Positions 1-11,838 of a stretch of DNA of 64,000 nucleotides are shown here, piece by piece (position 1 is the first letter of the stretch; every line of letters begins with the position of its first letter). The stretch comes from Blastomyces gilchristii SLH14081 (taxonomy: Eukaryota; Ascomycota; Eurotiomycetes; Onygenales; Ajellomycetaceae): NCBI RefSeq assembly GCF_000003855.2, contig NW_003101670.1:1409705-1473704 (forward strand). The letters are read 5' to 3'. Both the position numbers and the translations under genes were made by a program. The notes below the pieces were generated by a model. That model saw only the letters and a program-made list of their open reading frames with translations. It made no database searches and had not been told where the DNA came from.

Positions 1-3000
1 TATAATTACTCTTTATAGTTATATAGAAAGACTCAGATCTGTAATTTATAATTACTCTTTATTTATTAGAGTAATCTAACTATTTTATAGAATTATTCAC
101 AGTGTAAGTAAATCTCTCTAAAGTAGTATAAATATCTCAGATCTATCTATAGAACTTTATCTTCTTTTTTCTTTTTCTATAACAGTTTTTATTCTTATAA
201 ACTGTGAGTATTCTTATTCATCTGTGAAGTATTTTCACTCAGATGATAAAAAGAGAGTGTTTCTAATAATATTTATATATTAATTCAAGAACTTCTCAAG
301 AATAAAAAAATTTTTCAATTTTAATATCTTTATAAATAATGTCTAATTACTGCTGAGCTTCTTATAAGTGTCTTTATAACTTCTCTAATCACTTTTTACT
401 GATTAATAAAGTAAAGATACTATCACTTATAACAGTGTCTTTATCTCTCTCAGCTTTGTTACTGTATCTAATCTTTAAATCAGCAGTTAACTTTATATCT
501 CTTTCAGATTAGTCTCTAACTTTATATAGTATAGTTTCACTCTTTACTATAAGTCTCTCTGTAAGTAATTTCTTACAGACTCTAGTTAATAGTTCTTATA
601 AAGCTCTCAGTATTATCAGTGTTTTCTATAGTTTTATAAGTCTATAATTACTTTCTTTCTATCTGCATAATCTCTGATTAGATATATATAAATATATCTA
701 AATTCTCTATCAATGATTCTCACATCACAGCATATTTCTGCAATCTTATTATTAATAAGAGATAAGTTCTCAGATATCTGTAAAATTCAGATAATTAAGA
801 TAATATAAATATTATAAATTCATAATAAGAGTTAATCTGAGTAGATGAGTTTTCTTTTTATATCTTAATTATTTCTGAGCTGAATACTTCAGTACAACTG
901 AAGAAGCAGACACAGCTTTATAAGAGATATCTAATTATATATACAGACAGTCAGCTCTCAAGACTCTGCTATAACTGTATACACTCTGATATTCAGCTTC
1001 TCTGAAGTCTGTGTATTTCTGATAGTCTTTATATTAAATATAATAATTATCTGTATCACAGATATAATACTCTCTACTTCTTTAAAGAAGAAAATTAATA
1101 GTTATAAAAGAATTGAGTGTTACAGATATTAAGAATATGAGTGTGAGTTTTCTTTATTTTTTCTTTATTAATCTTTAAATTGTGTTTATAACTCTGTTTC
1201 TGTTTTCTTGTTTTTTTTTTTTTTTAGCTTTAATAAGAATATGATTTCTTCTTCTCTTTATATACACTGTGAACTGTTCATCTCAGTAGAAACTCATCAT
1301 CTTATAGACTAGAATTTATAAATAATGATATTAATATCTTTATTATAATCAGATTCTTAGTGAAGACTGTGTTATTCTGACTTATTAGAATTTATAGTAT
1401 GAAAGTTATATCTCAGCTTCTATAGATATTTTATCTACTCAGATAATTCTTAAGTGAACTTATTTATCTTATCAGAATACTCTTATCACTGAATCTTGAA
1501 TCAGAACTTATAATCTTATTTCTCTGAGTTAATAATCTCTTTAATCTGATATTCTCTTTTACTCTCTAGTACTTTATAGACAGAGTGATGAGTCATAGAA
1601 TTCTCTTTTAAAAATTTCTTATATTTACAGAGTAAAGAGATATAAAAAATATTATATATTTATAACTCAGATAATAGTTTTAATCTGTAAAACTGTAAAC
1701 TAACTTTCTTCATAATTTTATAAGACTCTGTTTATAAGAGATTCAGCTTCTTACTAAATCTTTATATAATAATATTTTCTAAACTTAGCTAGACTCTATC
1801 ATCTTTCTTAAAACTCTTTATAATATACTTAAAGTCATAGTATCTTTTCTAATACTCTTAAGTCTTTTTTAAGAATTTGCAGACTTTCTTCTGAATCTTC
1901 TAAATTCTCTTAATTTATTCACAGATATCATCACACTCTATAATATACTCTCACAGATTTATCAAGATTATTCATGAATGAGTTTCAGTAAGTATCTCAA
2001 AGAGAGTTTTATCTATACTGACATGCTTTAAGTTATTATATATAAACTTTATAAGTAATAATTAATACACTCAGTCATTCTGATTGTAATTGACAAAGTA
2101 CTGTAGATACTATTTTAATATACTTATCAGATATTCTATCTGATTATCTGTTTATTAATAAAAAGTTATACTTATATCTTATAAGATCTTCAGTATAGTT
2201 ATCAGATCAGATCAGAACTTCTTTATAAAAATTAATTTTCTATCTAAGATAATATTTATAGATAACTTATATAATCAGATTATATCACAGACAAAGATAT
2301 GAGTTAAATTCTTTAACTTCAAGTTCTTATGAGTGAATATAAAGTATGTTATCTTAATAAAGTAATTCACTATTATCAGCACACTGTCAAAGCAGATATT
2401 ATATATATTCTTGCTTTCAGAGAGACTTATAAGAGTATTTATTTCTAGCTATTTTCAAGATTTCTATGAAATAAGTAGAGAAGTAAGTTCTTTATATAAT
2501 CTAAATCATACTATTTATAAACTCTGATAAATAGTATAAGAATTCACTATCTTCTTTATAAGTTCTTATATCTTCAGTTAAAAGTATTTTCTTATAAGCA
2601 ACTTATAAGTTCTAGTATCTGTAAAATAACTTATTAGAGAAGAGTTATAATATCTTTTAATAAGTTCTATACATAGAAACTTATTTATAGATATATAAAT
2701 CTAGCTCTCTCTTTATAAGAGATTATTTAAGTCTCTTTAACTCTTTATTTCTACAGAGTTAATCTCTGTTATAAGTAGTTTTTAAATATACTGAGTATAT
2801 TCATTCTTTAATTGCAGTTCAGATAATCTGAATAGAAGATCTTATAAAGACTTATACTCTGTTTCTTCTTATATCAGATTTTTCACAGTACTTCTCAAAG
2901 TCTATAATCTTTTCAGATTATAGATACTCTCTTCAAGAATTCTCACAGAAATTTTCAGAGTGTTAACTCTCAGTATTGTAAAGAATAGTTATATAGACTT

Positions 3001-3101
3001 CTTCTCTTTCTCTTCTCTCTTCTCTCACAGAGAATTGAGAGACTCTTCAGTCAATCTCTTTATAATACTCAGTTCAAGCATTCTGTGAAGCTTTTCTGCT
3101 T
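1..3101 (-). mobile_element. Gypsy retrotransposon A, 3' part (integrase and beyond), RIP-degraded
   Basis: Very AT-rich DNA with stops in all frames. Read on the minus strand near 1980-2170, it still spells a Gypsy integrase core: the TDGQTER-like segment appears as TDNQIEY, and the next block reads YFVNYNQND, then IKFIYNN, then KTLFEILT. This matches the usual YVNYxQDDW, LAEFAYNN and TPFE blocks, with Trp codons now stops. Near 1800-1900 a decayed YYDxxHK / GDxVYLS-like segment follows, as expected after the core. The element runs off the left edge, so its 3' LTR is not seen. Its reverse-transcriptase half lies at 11839-15240; Gypsy B sits between the halves. Family assignment rests on motif recognition by eye. 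Confidence 0.8.
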
Positions 3102-3107
3102 TCTCTA
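3102..3107. repeat. Target-site duplication of Gypsy B, left copy
   Basis: TCTCTA stands directly before the TGT start of the left LTR. The same six bases stand directly after the CA end of the right LTR at 11833-11838. Confidence 0.8.
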
Positions 3108-3274
3108 TGTAATTCAAAGGTTGCTTGAGCCAGCGTACAATTACAGGCGTACGCCGGCTTCTTATATATTATACACTAAATTAATTGGTGGCTGCTATGA
3201 CTTCTTTACATTTGTAAGCAAGTTTGAAAGTGATTATGTTATTATCTGACAGTTATATGTTCTTCTGAATCACA
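3108..3274 (-). repeat. 3' LTR of Gypsy B
   Basis: 167 bp starting TGTAATTC and ending AATCACA on the plus strand. It aligns without gaps to 11666-11832, with about 27 differences by hand count, all transitions. It keeps a CpG-rich core GGCGTACGCC, a perfect 10-base palindrome also intact in the other LTR. Confidence 0.88.
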
Positions 3275-3285
3275 TTCTTTCTTAT
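3275..3285 (-). other. Polypurine tract of Gypsy B
   Basis: On the minus strand ATAAGAAAGAA abuts the TGTG start of the 3' LTR, the normal position for the plus-strand primer of an LTR element. It supports the minus-strand orientation independently of the pol motifs. Confidence 0.65.
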
Positions 3286-3699
3286 CAGATTCAGTTACAC
3301 TCATATGATCATATCATACACTCTAGCTTTATATGAATTAGCACATTACTAGTTTTCACAATTATGTGATCTATCTCTGATTCAGCTAGTGTTCTGTGTA
3401 TACTCTTATCAAGAAACTTTCACTATATTACATTACTTATTCACTAACTTTTTTCATTCTTTAATTATCTTCTTCATTATCATCATTATAAATACTATTA
3501 TTTTATTCAAGATTTCTGCTTCTTCTTCTGTTCAACATCTTCTATCTGTTATTCATCTATTATATTGTATGCATTTCTGATAACTCTCTGTTCTTATAAC
3601 AAGTGTTCTTGTAGTACTTATACTGAGCAGTTTATTAGCAGTAAGTGTAATATGTTATGAAATGTGATCAGAACTTGTTTATCTTCTAACAATTATCAG

Positions 3700-5300
3700 A
3701 ACATACTATTATAAATAACACATCTTCTTCATCTTCTTATACACTCTTAATCTTCTTTTTCTAGTGAGCATCTGATTATGTTTTACATGAATACAGATGC
3801 TGATATTTTGTTTTAATTTGCATAGAATTTTCATACATTGACAGATCTGCATCTGCTGATGATAGTGAACTCAATGTTGAATCATTGATTAAGAACTTAA
3901 AGAATGTGATAATGAAGAAATTGCTTATATTATGTATGACTGAGTCTCTCATATTCTTCTCTATCTCTTCTGTCACTTCTTTCTCTGCTGCTCTCTTCTC
4001 TGTTTCTTTCTCTGTCACTCTTTCTCAATCTTCTACACTTGCTTCTATGTCTGGTTCTTCTGCTTCTACTATCTCTGTTTTTATGACTCTCACTTCTGCT
4101 ACTTCTGCTCTCACTGCTGTCTTCATTACTAGCTCTCTCTGTTTCAAGAAGATGTTGTATAGACTCAGTGAATCATGTTTCTCAGTATATACACTTCTGC
4201 TCTTCTTATTAATCTCTAGAATAATTTATTATATGAAGATGATATATAACACAACTATCTGAAGCTCAGTCACAGACACTGATTATTATGTTTATTTTAA
4301 ATATTTATAGTGAGACAATTATTTATTTATATCAGAGAATCATCTCTTCTCTTAACAGTGTTAAAATTATAAGTCTTTTTCTTTTTCATCTTTTCTTTCT
4401 GATACTGATTTTCCTGTTCTTAAAAGAAATTGTTATAAGTTTTATTATATATAAAGTTATAATATTCACAGATATCAAGAAACTTTTTATAACTGTAAAG
4501 TTCAATATTACAGAGATATTTACTCTGATGAATTTCTTCAGAATAATAGATCTGTATCAGTCTATTCTCTAATATCTGTTGTCTGACTTTGTGATGCAGG
4601 TAAAAGATATCTGTGTTTTCAAAAATAGAAATATAGATATTATACTCTTTTACATCTACAGATGTGAGACTTGTACATCTTATCTAAAATATTGTTATAA
4701 GAATGAGCTGTTTACATACTGTATTCTGCTTTCTACATTCTCTTATATCTCTCTCTCTCTTTCTGAGAAGTCTTGTATGTGTTGTAATTACATATACAAC
4801 TCTAAGATCAGTAGATATTCATTCAGTAACTATTCTCATCTCTGATTTTGCAGTTTTTATATACTAATAATGATTCTTAGTTGCTCTGATATCAGAGATC
4901 ATTCTAATTAAAGATGATAATATCACTGAGACTATCTTCTTCTACTCTTAAGCTTCTCTCATCACTTTCTCTTTCTTCTCTGCAGAGAAGATTATATATA
5001 TACTGAGTTATAAGTATTCAGTTCTGAGTGACTTCTGCTGTTATTCATTCAGTTCTGTATCTTCTTCTTCTTTCATTTCTTCTATCTTCACTCTCTCTGC
5101 TCTGGCTTCTGATTCTGCAGATTTTACACTCTTCTTCAATTTTTCTACATGTATATATACACATTTCTATATTAGTATTTCAGTCAATCTTGTAATAAAT
5201 AACATTAATATCATACACAGAGTAATAGAGAAATCAGAGATATGTATAATGTTATTACAAGAGTGACTTATAGCTCTCAAATCTCTTGTGAATTTTAAGT
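3700..5300 (-). pseudogene. Glu/Lys-rich coiled-coil region downstream of the Gypsy B integrase
   Basis: About 2 kb separates the integrase remains from the 3' LTR. On the minus strand it contains readable charged stretches, for example around 5150-5040 (HVEKLKKSVKSAESEAR and on) and an open segment at 3776-4018 rich in Glu, Lys and Thr (KETEKRAAEKEVTEE). The composition suggests a long coiled coil. It could be the C-terminal end of Pol or a separate third ORF; decay prevents a decision. The opposite-strand Ser/Leu-rich ORF at 3885-4262 is only its shadow. Confidence 0.45.
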
Positions 5301-5599
5301 TTTGAGATTTTCTTTGTTTTTAACATTTTTTGAGTGATGTGATATTGAAAATAGATTAAATATATAATGTATGAAAATGAATAAGATGTGTATGATAATA
5401 TTTGTCTTTTACAGCTGATTCTTACAGTTAATAATTAATTCATTATCTCTTTTCTTTTCTTATACTTTTTCTTTGTTTACTAGTTACTACTCTTACACAA
5501 TCTCTATATAGTACAGTATTCAGTGACTAGATTCAGCAGCTTTCATCTTATAATTCTATCTCATATATTATACTGTCTCTCTTTACTCACTCAGATCAC

Positions 5600-7300
5600 T
5601 ACAGTGAATAGCTCATTGAAACTAATCTCATCTGATCTCTGAGTGTTCTTAGAGATTGAGATGACTTGATCTCATACATCTGCAGATATTTTAGATAGTT
5701 CATTCTCTATGATCTCTGTAATTGAACTGATGTAAATAGTTAAATTCAACTCTGAATTCCTTTTTCTTCTGCAATCTGACTCATATGTAAGTCTGTTACT
5801 TTAAGACTGCTCTCTGCTATATTGCATCTGCTGTCTACAGTGTGTTATTGTATAATCAGCTACAGTCTTATCACTTATTGAAGTATGATATTCATCTGAT
5901 TTCTTCATTACTTTTCATTCTTTTCTTATAATTATGAAAAGATTGAAATAAGTAAGATCATCTGATTTATAAGTGTCTATAATTTCTCTTACTTTGTGAG
6001 ACTTTTCAATTATAAGCTTCTTCTTTTTTAACACTGATAATAGTGCTGTAGATGATTATAATCTGCTCAGATCTTGTATCTTTGCTTTTATAAGTCATGA
6101 ATTATTTATTAAGTTATGTAAGATCTGTCTCTCTGATTCTTTCAATGTGTATATTCTCAGAGAATGTGATTTGAGTATTTTATATGACTCAAACCATCTA
6201 GATTGAAACTTCTCAGAACTCTCATTATATATAAGAACTCACATTTTCATCTTAAGACTTGATTTCTTAACTAGTGAGTCTCATATTCTTTTCAATTGAA
6301 TTGCTCAGTTCAGAAGTAACTTATTAGCTTTTGTATATATATAGCTGATCTCTTTCAATCTTGATTCTGCATCTGTAACTGTTGTGTTTATAACTACTGT
6401 TTTCTCTCTTCTCTCTTCTGAAACATTCTTCAGAATGCACAGATACAATTCATACAATAGATAGAATGATGAATACTTGAAGACTACATGCTGTTAAATT
6501 CACATGATTAATAGCATCTGTCTGAGATATTCATTTCATAGTCTTATAGACTTGCTCACTAGATATTTCATCAGTATGTTACTCAAGATTTTATTCAAGT
6601 GTTTCATCTTTCTATTTATCTGTGAATAATATAATATTGTTCTACAATGTCTTGTCTATAACTGACTCATGAAATGTCTCATCACTTCTTCTATAAGATT
6701 CACACTGTTATCAGTTAGAATCTCATGCAGTATTTCATAGTTAACATAGATCTTATCATGTAGAAACTTCATCATTATCTTCTCTATCATCTCTGAAACT
6801 ACTTTTATAACTGACTAGTCAGTAGTATAATCAATAGCAGTGATTATTCATTGATTTTCATTTGACATTTGTGATAATATGTCTATGAGATTCACTCTTC
6901 ATTATTTAAACAGTTGTATTATACACTTTATCTGATATTGTACTTTCTTATGTTCTAATCCTTTCTTAGATTCTTTTACAACCTGGTAATTCAGATACTC
7001 ATGAGTGTATATCTGAATGTTCTCAGTCATACTTGATCAGTATACTCTTGATTTAAGTATACTCATGAGTTCAGAGCTTTCTAGATAACTGAATTTCTTG
7101 TGCATGCAAGTCATTAAGTCATGTCTAAATAAATATTCTAGATAGAGAGCTTTTACATATTCTAGATTGTGATAAAGCATAACATTGTTTTTCAATTTTC
7201 TCAGCTTGAAGTTCAGAAGTATCTCTTCTACTACTTTTATAAGATGCTTATTATCTGACATCTTGTCATTCTCTAAGTAAGAGATTATAATGTTTACTTA
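5600..7300 (-). pseudogene. Gypsy B integrase remnant
   Basis: The open segment 7261-7037 is the zinc-binding HHCC region. It reads into SSMTENIQIYTHEYLNYQVV, where the CPNC pair of the usual motif is now YLNY. Further along, near 6900-6680, the minus strand reads VNLIDILS, IITAIDYTTD, KFLHDKIYVNYEILHEILTD and so on. These are the usual RNase-H-fold blocks of Tf1/sushi-type integrases. The Trp after IITAIDY..D is a stop. No working enzyme is possible. Confidence 0.8.
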
Positions 7301-7979
7301 TTCTGAAATCTTGCATCTTCTCAGTGTATTTAATACAAACTTCTCTTATGTCTGATTCACAGAACTCTCACTCATGAAATCAGATCTGTGACTGATTGTA
7401 TCAGATATCACAGTGTCTGATCTCTTTCAGTATTTGATATGAAGATTATATACTTAAAACTCTGAGATTCAACATGCTAAGTGTTTGAAAGATTTTATTA
7501 TTAATTATAGATAGATAAGGCTTTTGTGATCTGTGATCATTATTATTATATACTCATTGTCAATATATCTATCTTATAATATCAGTGTGTGCTTGATTAC
7601 TAGTAATTTCTTTTTATACACTGAGTAATTGAGCTCAGTGTCTGATAGTTTTCTATCATTATATATCACTGAGTGCAGCTTACTGTTCTTACTTATCTGT
7701 AGAAGAGTATCTCTGATAGCTTATTCAAATATATCTGTCTCAATATAGAAAGGTTTATCATAATCTGATTGAATAAGTACTGAGAATATTATTATATATT
7801 CTCTCAGTGTGAGAAAAGTCCCTTCACACATGATATTTCAGATAATTAAACAAAACTTCTTCTTTTACAGATTTGTATTCATTTCTCTTAAGAGATCTGA
7901 GAGTGATGCAGATATTTATATAAAATTCTTGATAAATCTGCAGTAATATGAGAATAACTCAAGAAACTGTTGTATATAA

Positions 7980-8600
7980 TGTATATTTCTCAGTTATAGT
8001 CAATTCACTATAACATTCAATTTCTCTGAGATAGAGTATATACAGTCATTACTTACTATATATTCTACAAACTTCAACTCTTTCATTTTAAACACACACT
8101 TTGTTGATTTGATATAGAGCTTATACTCTGTCAGAGTTGTAAGCACTTCATCAAGATACTTCAGATATTCATTGTATAAGTTTAAAAAGACTAGAATGTT
8201 ATCAAGATATACAAGATATAAGATTTCATTCTATTTATGAAGAATTATATTCATTATTATTTGAAAGATAATAGATGCATTTATTAGACTGAATAATATT
8301 ATCAGAAATTCAAACTTCTCTCATTATATATTAAACACAGTTTATAGAACTGACAGTTTATCTACACAGATCTGTCAGTATTCTGAGAGAAGATTAATCT
8401 TTGATAGATATCAGATGTTTTCAACTGTATTCAACTATTATTGAATCTGTGACAGTGAATATTCATTCTTAATTATAAGCTTATTAAGTACTTGATAATC
8501 AATATATATTCATCACTTCTCATGCACCTTTTTCACAAATAGAACTGAAAAGCCTCATGTACTTAATAAGAGTTATATGAGATCACATTCTATAGAATCT
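7980..8600 (-). pseudogene. Gypsy B reverse transcriptase remnant
   Basis: Near 8540-8440 the minus strand reads VKKVHEK**IYIDYQVLNK, the decayed form of the VKKKDG.WRFCVDYRALN block. The active-site block LVYLDNILVF lies at about 8215-8189 and continues as LNLYNEYLKYLDEVL and on to FKMKELKFVEYI. Both Trp/Arg-to-stop and Asp-to-Asn changes are G-to-A on the coding strand. Confidence 0.82.
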
Positions 8601-10056
8601 GTGATCTGATACTTCTGTTCTTCAAGATATATTTATGACAGAGAGTATGCATTCTGATTAACTGATTTCACATTTCTCATGTCAATCTCATGTATGAATT
8701 CTCATTTCAGCAGTAATTTCAGTGAAAAATCTGTTTAGAAGATCTTTTCATACTTCTTTAGAAGCTTCTTCATACACTTGTTCTTCTATATATTCTTTAT
8801 CTTGGTTTTCTTCACTTCTGAGTCTTATATGACATACAGAATGCTTTCAGATGAGATCTTATAAATCATTCTCTTTACTTATTAATATATAAGCAGATTT
8901 AATTCTTCTATATCAGAGATGTGAAATGTTCTTCTCATATCAGTTAATAGAATTATATGAACTGTTTTCTTTCTATCAGTCAACTGTATATGACATGTAC
9001 ATTATTAAATCTGTGAATTGAATCTTTGAAATCAATTAAGTCTGAGAATAAGATTGTATTTCATATTCTGCAGCTCTCACACTTAAATATAGCAAGATCA
9101 TTCTTTAAAGTGTAAGGAAACTCTTACTCTTGCAGATAATATCAAATATCAGTTATCAGATAATCTTATACATCAGAGATTCTTCACTCAGCAGATCTCT
9201 TTCAGTCTTTAAATTATATAATTATCAATATATTGTGTAGAAGCTTCTGTGTCTACTAATACTTTTACAGCTATCTCTCAATTCTTACTCAAGTGTCTCT
9301 TATATATTAATATTTCAGGTCTCAAGGTATTGAGATGAGTGTCTGCTTCATTCTCACTTATACTTCAGTCAGAAGCCTGCTTTCTCTTGATATTTACAGA
9401 ATTCAGAGAGTCTTCTAACACAGATATCTCTTTCACTTTGAAGACTTTTTATAGAATATCAGTAAGTGTCTCCGAGCTCACTAATTCTGCTAGTTTTTTA
9501 ACTCTCTTGCTTTTCTTGACTGTGCACACTGTGTGTAATCTTTTACATCATGATTTTAATATCTATAGTTGAAGCAAGCTTGATACTTGTAATATTAAGA
9601 TTTTCACTCAGAGAATCTCTTTTTCAGAGAATTCAGTGCTTTAGCAATGATATTCAGATCTAGATTCATTATATTCAGATATATAACTTATGTCATAGAA
9701 GTCTGATTATCTGTTCTTCACTGAGATATACTCAATTACAGTATTTTCTATTATAATTAACTTGCTTATTTCTATACAATGAGAATATTGTATACTTTCT
9801 TCACTGTAACTGACTATGAGATTAAGTATTTTCATTTCACTCTTAACTCAGATATAAGATTATGAATAAAAATCTGTAAACAGAAAGATATTGAAAGCTC
9901 TTCATTCAATATAAGATAGTGTAAACTGAAGTGTGTGAAGTATAATATAAGATCACTTACTTATCTACACTCAGTGAAGTGTTTATAATACTTATCTTAT
10001 ATATTCACTTTCTCAAAGTTGTGTAAGATTCATTTGAAAAACTCATTTTATGTTTA

Positions 10057-10068
10057 TAAGAATGAATA
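10057..10068. repeat. 12-bp target duplication, left copy
   Basis: TAAGAATGAATA directly before the GACTG end of the 502-bp element, identical to 10571-10582. Confidence 0.8.
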
Positions 10069-10570
10069 GACTGGCCGCCAGAATCATGAATTTTACATTT
10101 GATTCCATTTGGTCTGATCTCATACATTTCTTGGCGTGAATCCCGCTGGGACTGACTATCAAAAAAACATGTAAAGTGACTATATATAAGATCTTAAAAT
10201 GGAACCATGACTTGAAAAAAATGAGAAAGTGGTTCTATTTGATCTCATTTAGTCCCATTCTTAGCATAAAGTTACTATTTTTAGACATTTTAAGGTTTTT
10301 TTTAGACTATTTTTAATTTTTTAAAAAGTAATGCTTTTTGGTAACACTCAAATGAGATTTAAAGTCATTTAAAGCAATAAAAATAATTTAAATTGAGAAG
10401 TGGAAATCATGGTCTCATTCAGAAAATGTGACAAGAGTAGACAGTAAGTCTCACTGGAACAGTATGAGACTACTATTTAATGTTAAAACCGTGTAATGAG
10501 ATCAGTCGAATTGATAATGAGACTATCAAAAAATCTGGTCCTGGTCCCAGACACGGTCACACGGTCAGTC
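10069..10570. mobile_element. 502-bp non-autonomous DNA element inserted in Gypsy B gag
   Basis: It begins GACTGGCCGCC and ends with the complement GACTGACCGTG, so there are short imperfect inverted ends with a GACTG core. It is flanked by an exact 12-bp direct repeat (10057-10068 and 10571-10582). The interior has no ORF. The right end carries ACGGTCAC/ACGGTCAG subterminal repeats, and related AGACTATCAAAAAA-like words occur near 10155 and 10525. Unlike the DNA around it, it keeps CpG and GC-richer words. It probably inserted after the heavy RIP, or was too short to trigger it. The long duplication suggests a hAT or MULE-like transposase in trans, but the class is not decided. Confidence 0.7.
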
Positions 10571-10582
10571 TAAGAATGAATA
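10571..10582. repeat. 12-bp target duplication, right copy
   Basis: TAAGAATGAATA directly after the CAGTC end of the 502-bp element. Confidence 0.8.
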
Positions 10583-11665
10583 TCACTTCAGATCTGTAAG
10601 ATTTATTTTTTTATCAGTTATTTATAATGACTTCACTTTTCTATGTAGAAATGTAGCAGATCTTAAGACTTGTTAAAATTTCATTAACTATCTGTCTATA
10701 AGTTCATATTTAATTTAATAATATAATTATATCTGACTTAGCCAGCTGATTGCAGCATTATTTTTTCAGTTATTATTAAAGCTTAGTGACTCTGACAGAT
10801 CTCTCAGCTTAATATATTTCATGCTCAAATTCTCATTCTATACAGCAGTCTCTGATAATGTGTACACTTCTGAAGAGATTGTGAACAATCATGATAAAAT
10901 CTTCAGATTCAGTGTAGTTATCTATCTATATAAATATTCAATCTCTCACTACAGATTTAAGATCTGATTTTCTCTATTCTTATTAATGATGATGATTGCA
11001 TCAGTGAAGCTCTTTATAATGAATGCTTGATTCATAGTAAATGTCAATTGTTATTTGACTTCTGCCTCAGCCTGTCACTGTGTATGCAAGGCCTCAATCT
11101 TGTTTAGAATTCTTGTACATGTATAAAGCTTCAATTTCAGTTCAGCAGTTTCAGCTATTTTTCTTACTGCTTTAAGTAAACTCTCTGAGAGATTCTGTAT
11201 ATCTTTCAGTTCAAGTAGCAGAGAAGAGTGTTGTTTATATTAACTAGAAAAGATATTCATTTCAGTGATTTCTTATTAATTGTACAATGTCTATCATTAT
11301 ATTACTATCTTATTATATGATTTCTGTTATCATTATATAACTTCAGTGATAATCATTTCTCTCTCTTTTTATTCTTCTTTTGAGTAGAGAGTGAACTTCT
11401 TTGAATCTGATTCATCACTCTTATTCTCTTTCTTATATCTCATCTGTTCATATATCATACATGGCATTCATCTGAGTGTGAAGTTTTCTCTTAATAAGTG
11501 AAGCAGTATCAATCAGATACTCTTTCACTTATCACTTATTATATACTATCTTTTGAGATGTTCTAGAATCACTCTGATATAAAAACTATAAATTACTTTG
11601 TAGATGAAATTATCATATTCTGAAGAAGTCTGTACTTCACACTGGTTTTTAGACATGCTATCAGA

Positions 11666-11832
11666 TGTGATTCAAAGATTGCTTGAGTCAGTATATGATT
11701 ACAGGCGTACGCCGGCTTCTTATATATTGTATGCTAAATTAATTGATGGCTGCTATGATCTCTTTACATTCGTAAGCAAGTTCAGAAGTGGCCGCGTTAT
11801 TATCTGACAGTTGTATATTCTTTCAAATCACA
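11666..11832 (-). repeat. 5' LTR of Gypsy B
   Basis: 167 bp from TGTGATTC to AATCACA on the plus strand, with a perfect 7-base terminal inverted repeat TGTGATT/AATCACA. It is gap-free against 3108-3274. It retains CpGs (GTGGCCGCG) that have become TpG/CpA or TpA in the other copy, so this LTR is the less mutated one. Confidence 0.88.
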
Positions 11833-11838
11833 TCTCTA
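11833..11838. repeat. Target-site duplication of Gypsy B, right copy
   Basis: TCTCTA directly after the right LTR, matching 3102-3107. Confidence 0.8.

Larger units (their letters stand above)
9650..11660 (-). pseudogene. Gypsy B gag-like region, split by a short insertion
   Basis: This lies between the 5' LTR and the protease/RT region. Minus-strand reading near 11130-10850 gives charged helical text (RILNKIEALHTQ, then AEAEVK), typical of a Gag N-terminal coiled coil. Capsid-like text continues near 10740-10600. The reading is cut by the 502-bp element at 10069-10570. Identification is by position and composition only. Confidence 0.5.
3108..11832 (-). mobile_element. Gypsy LTR retrotransposon B, complete but RIP-inactivated, nested in Gypsy A
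   Basis: This 8725-bp element is bounded by two 167-bp LTRs and a TCTCTA duplication. On the minus strand the order is 5' LTR, a coiled-coil gag-like region (about 11.6-9.7 kb, split by a 502-bp insertion), reverse transcriptase (about 8.6-8.0 kb), RNase H region, integrase (about 7.3-5.6 kb), a Glu/Lys-rich 3' region (about 5.3-3.7 kb), polypurine tract and 3' LTR. The RT active site reads LVYLDNILVF at about 8209-8198, with the second Asp of YxDD changed to Asn. The integrase reads IITAIDYTTD and then HEILTDN, both acidic blocks being recognisable. Stops are everywhere and Trp codons have become TGA or TAG, typical of RIP. It cannot encode a working protein. Confidence 0.88.

Noticed and set aside
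3885..4262. Plus-strand 125-residue Ser/Leu-rich ORF
   Set aside because: It is the shadow of Glu/Lys-rich minus-strand text in Gypsy B.
11604..11807. Plus-strand 67-residue ORF repeated at 3.1 kb
   Set aside because: The similarity between the two sites is the LTR repeat, not a conserved protein.
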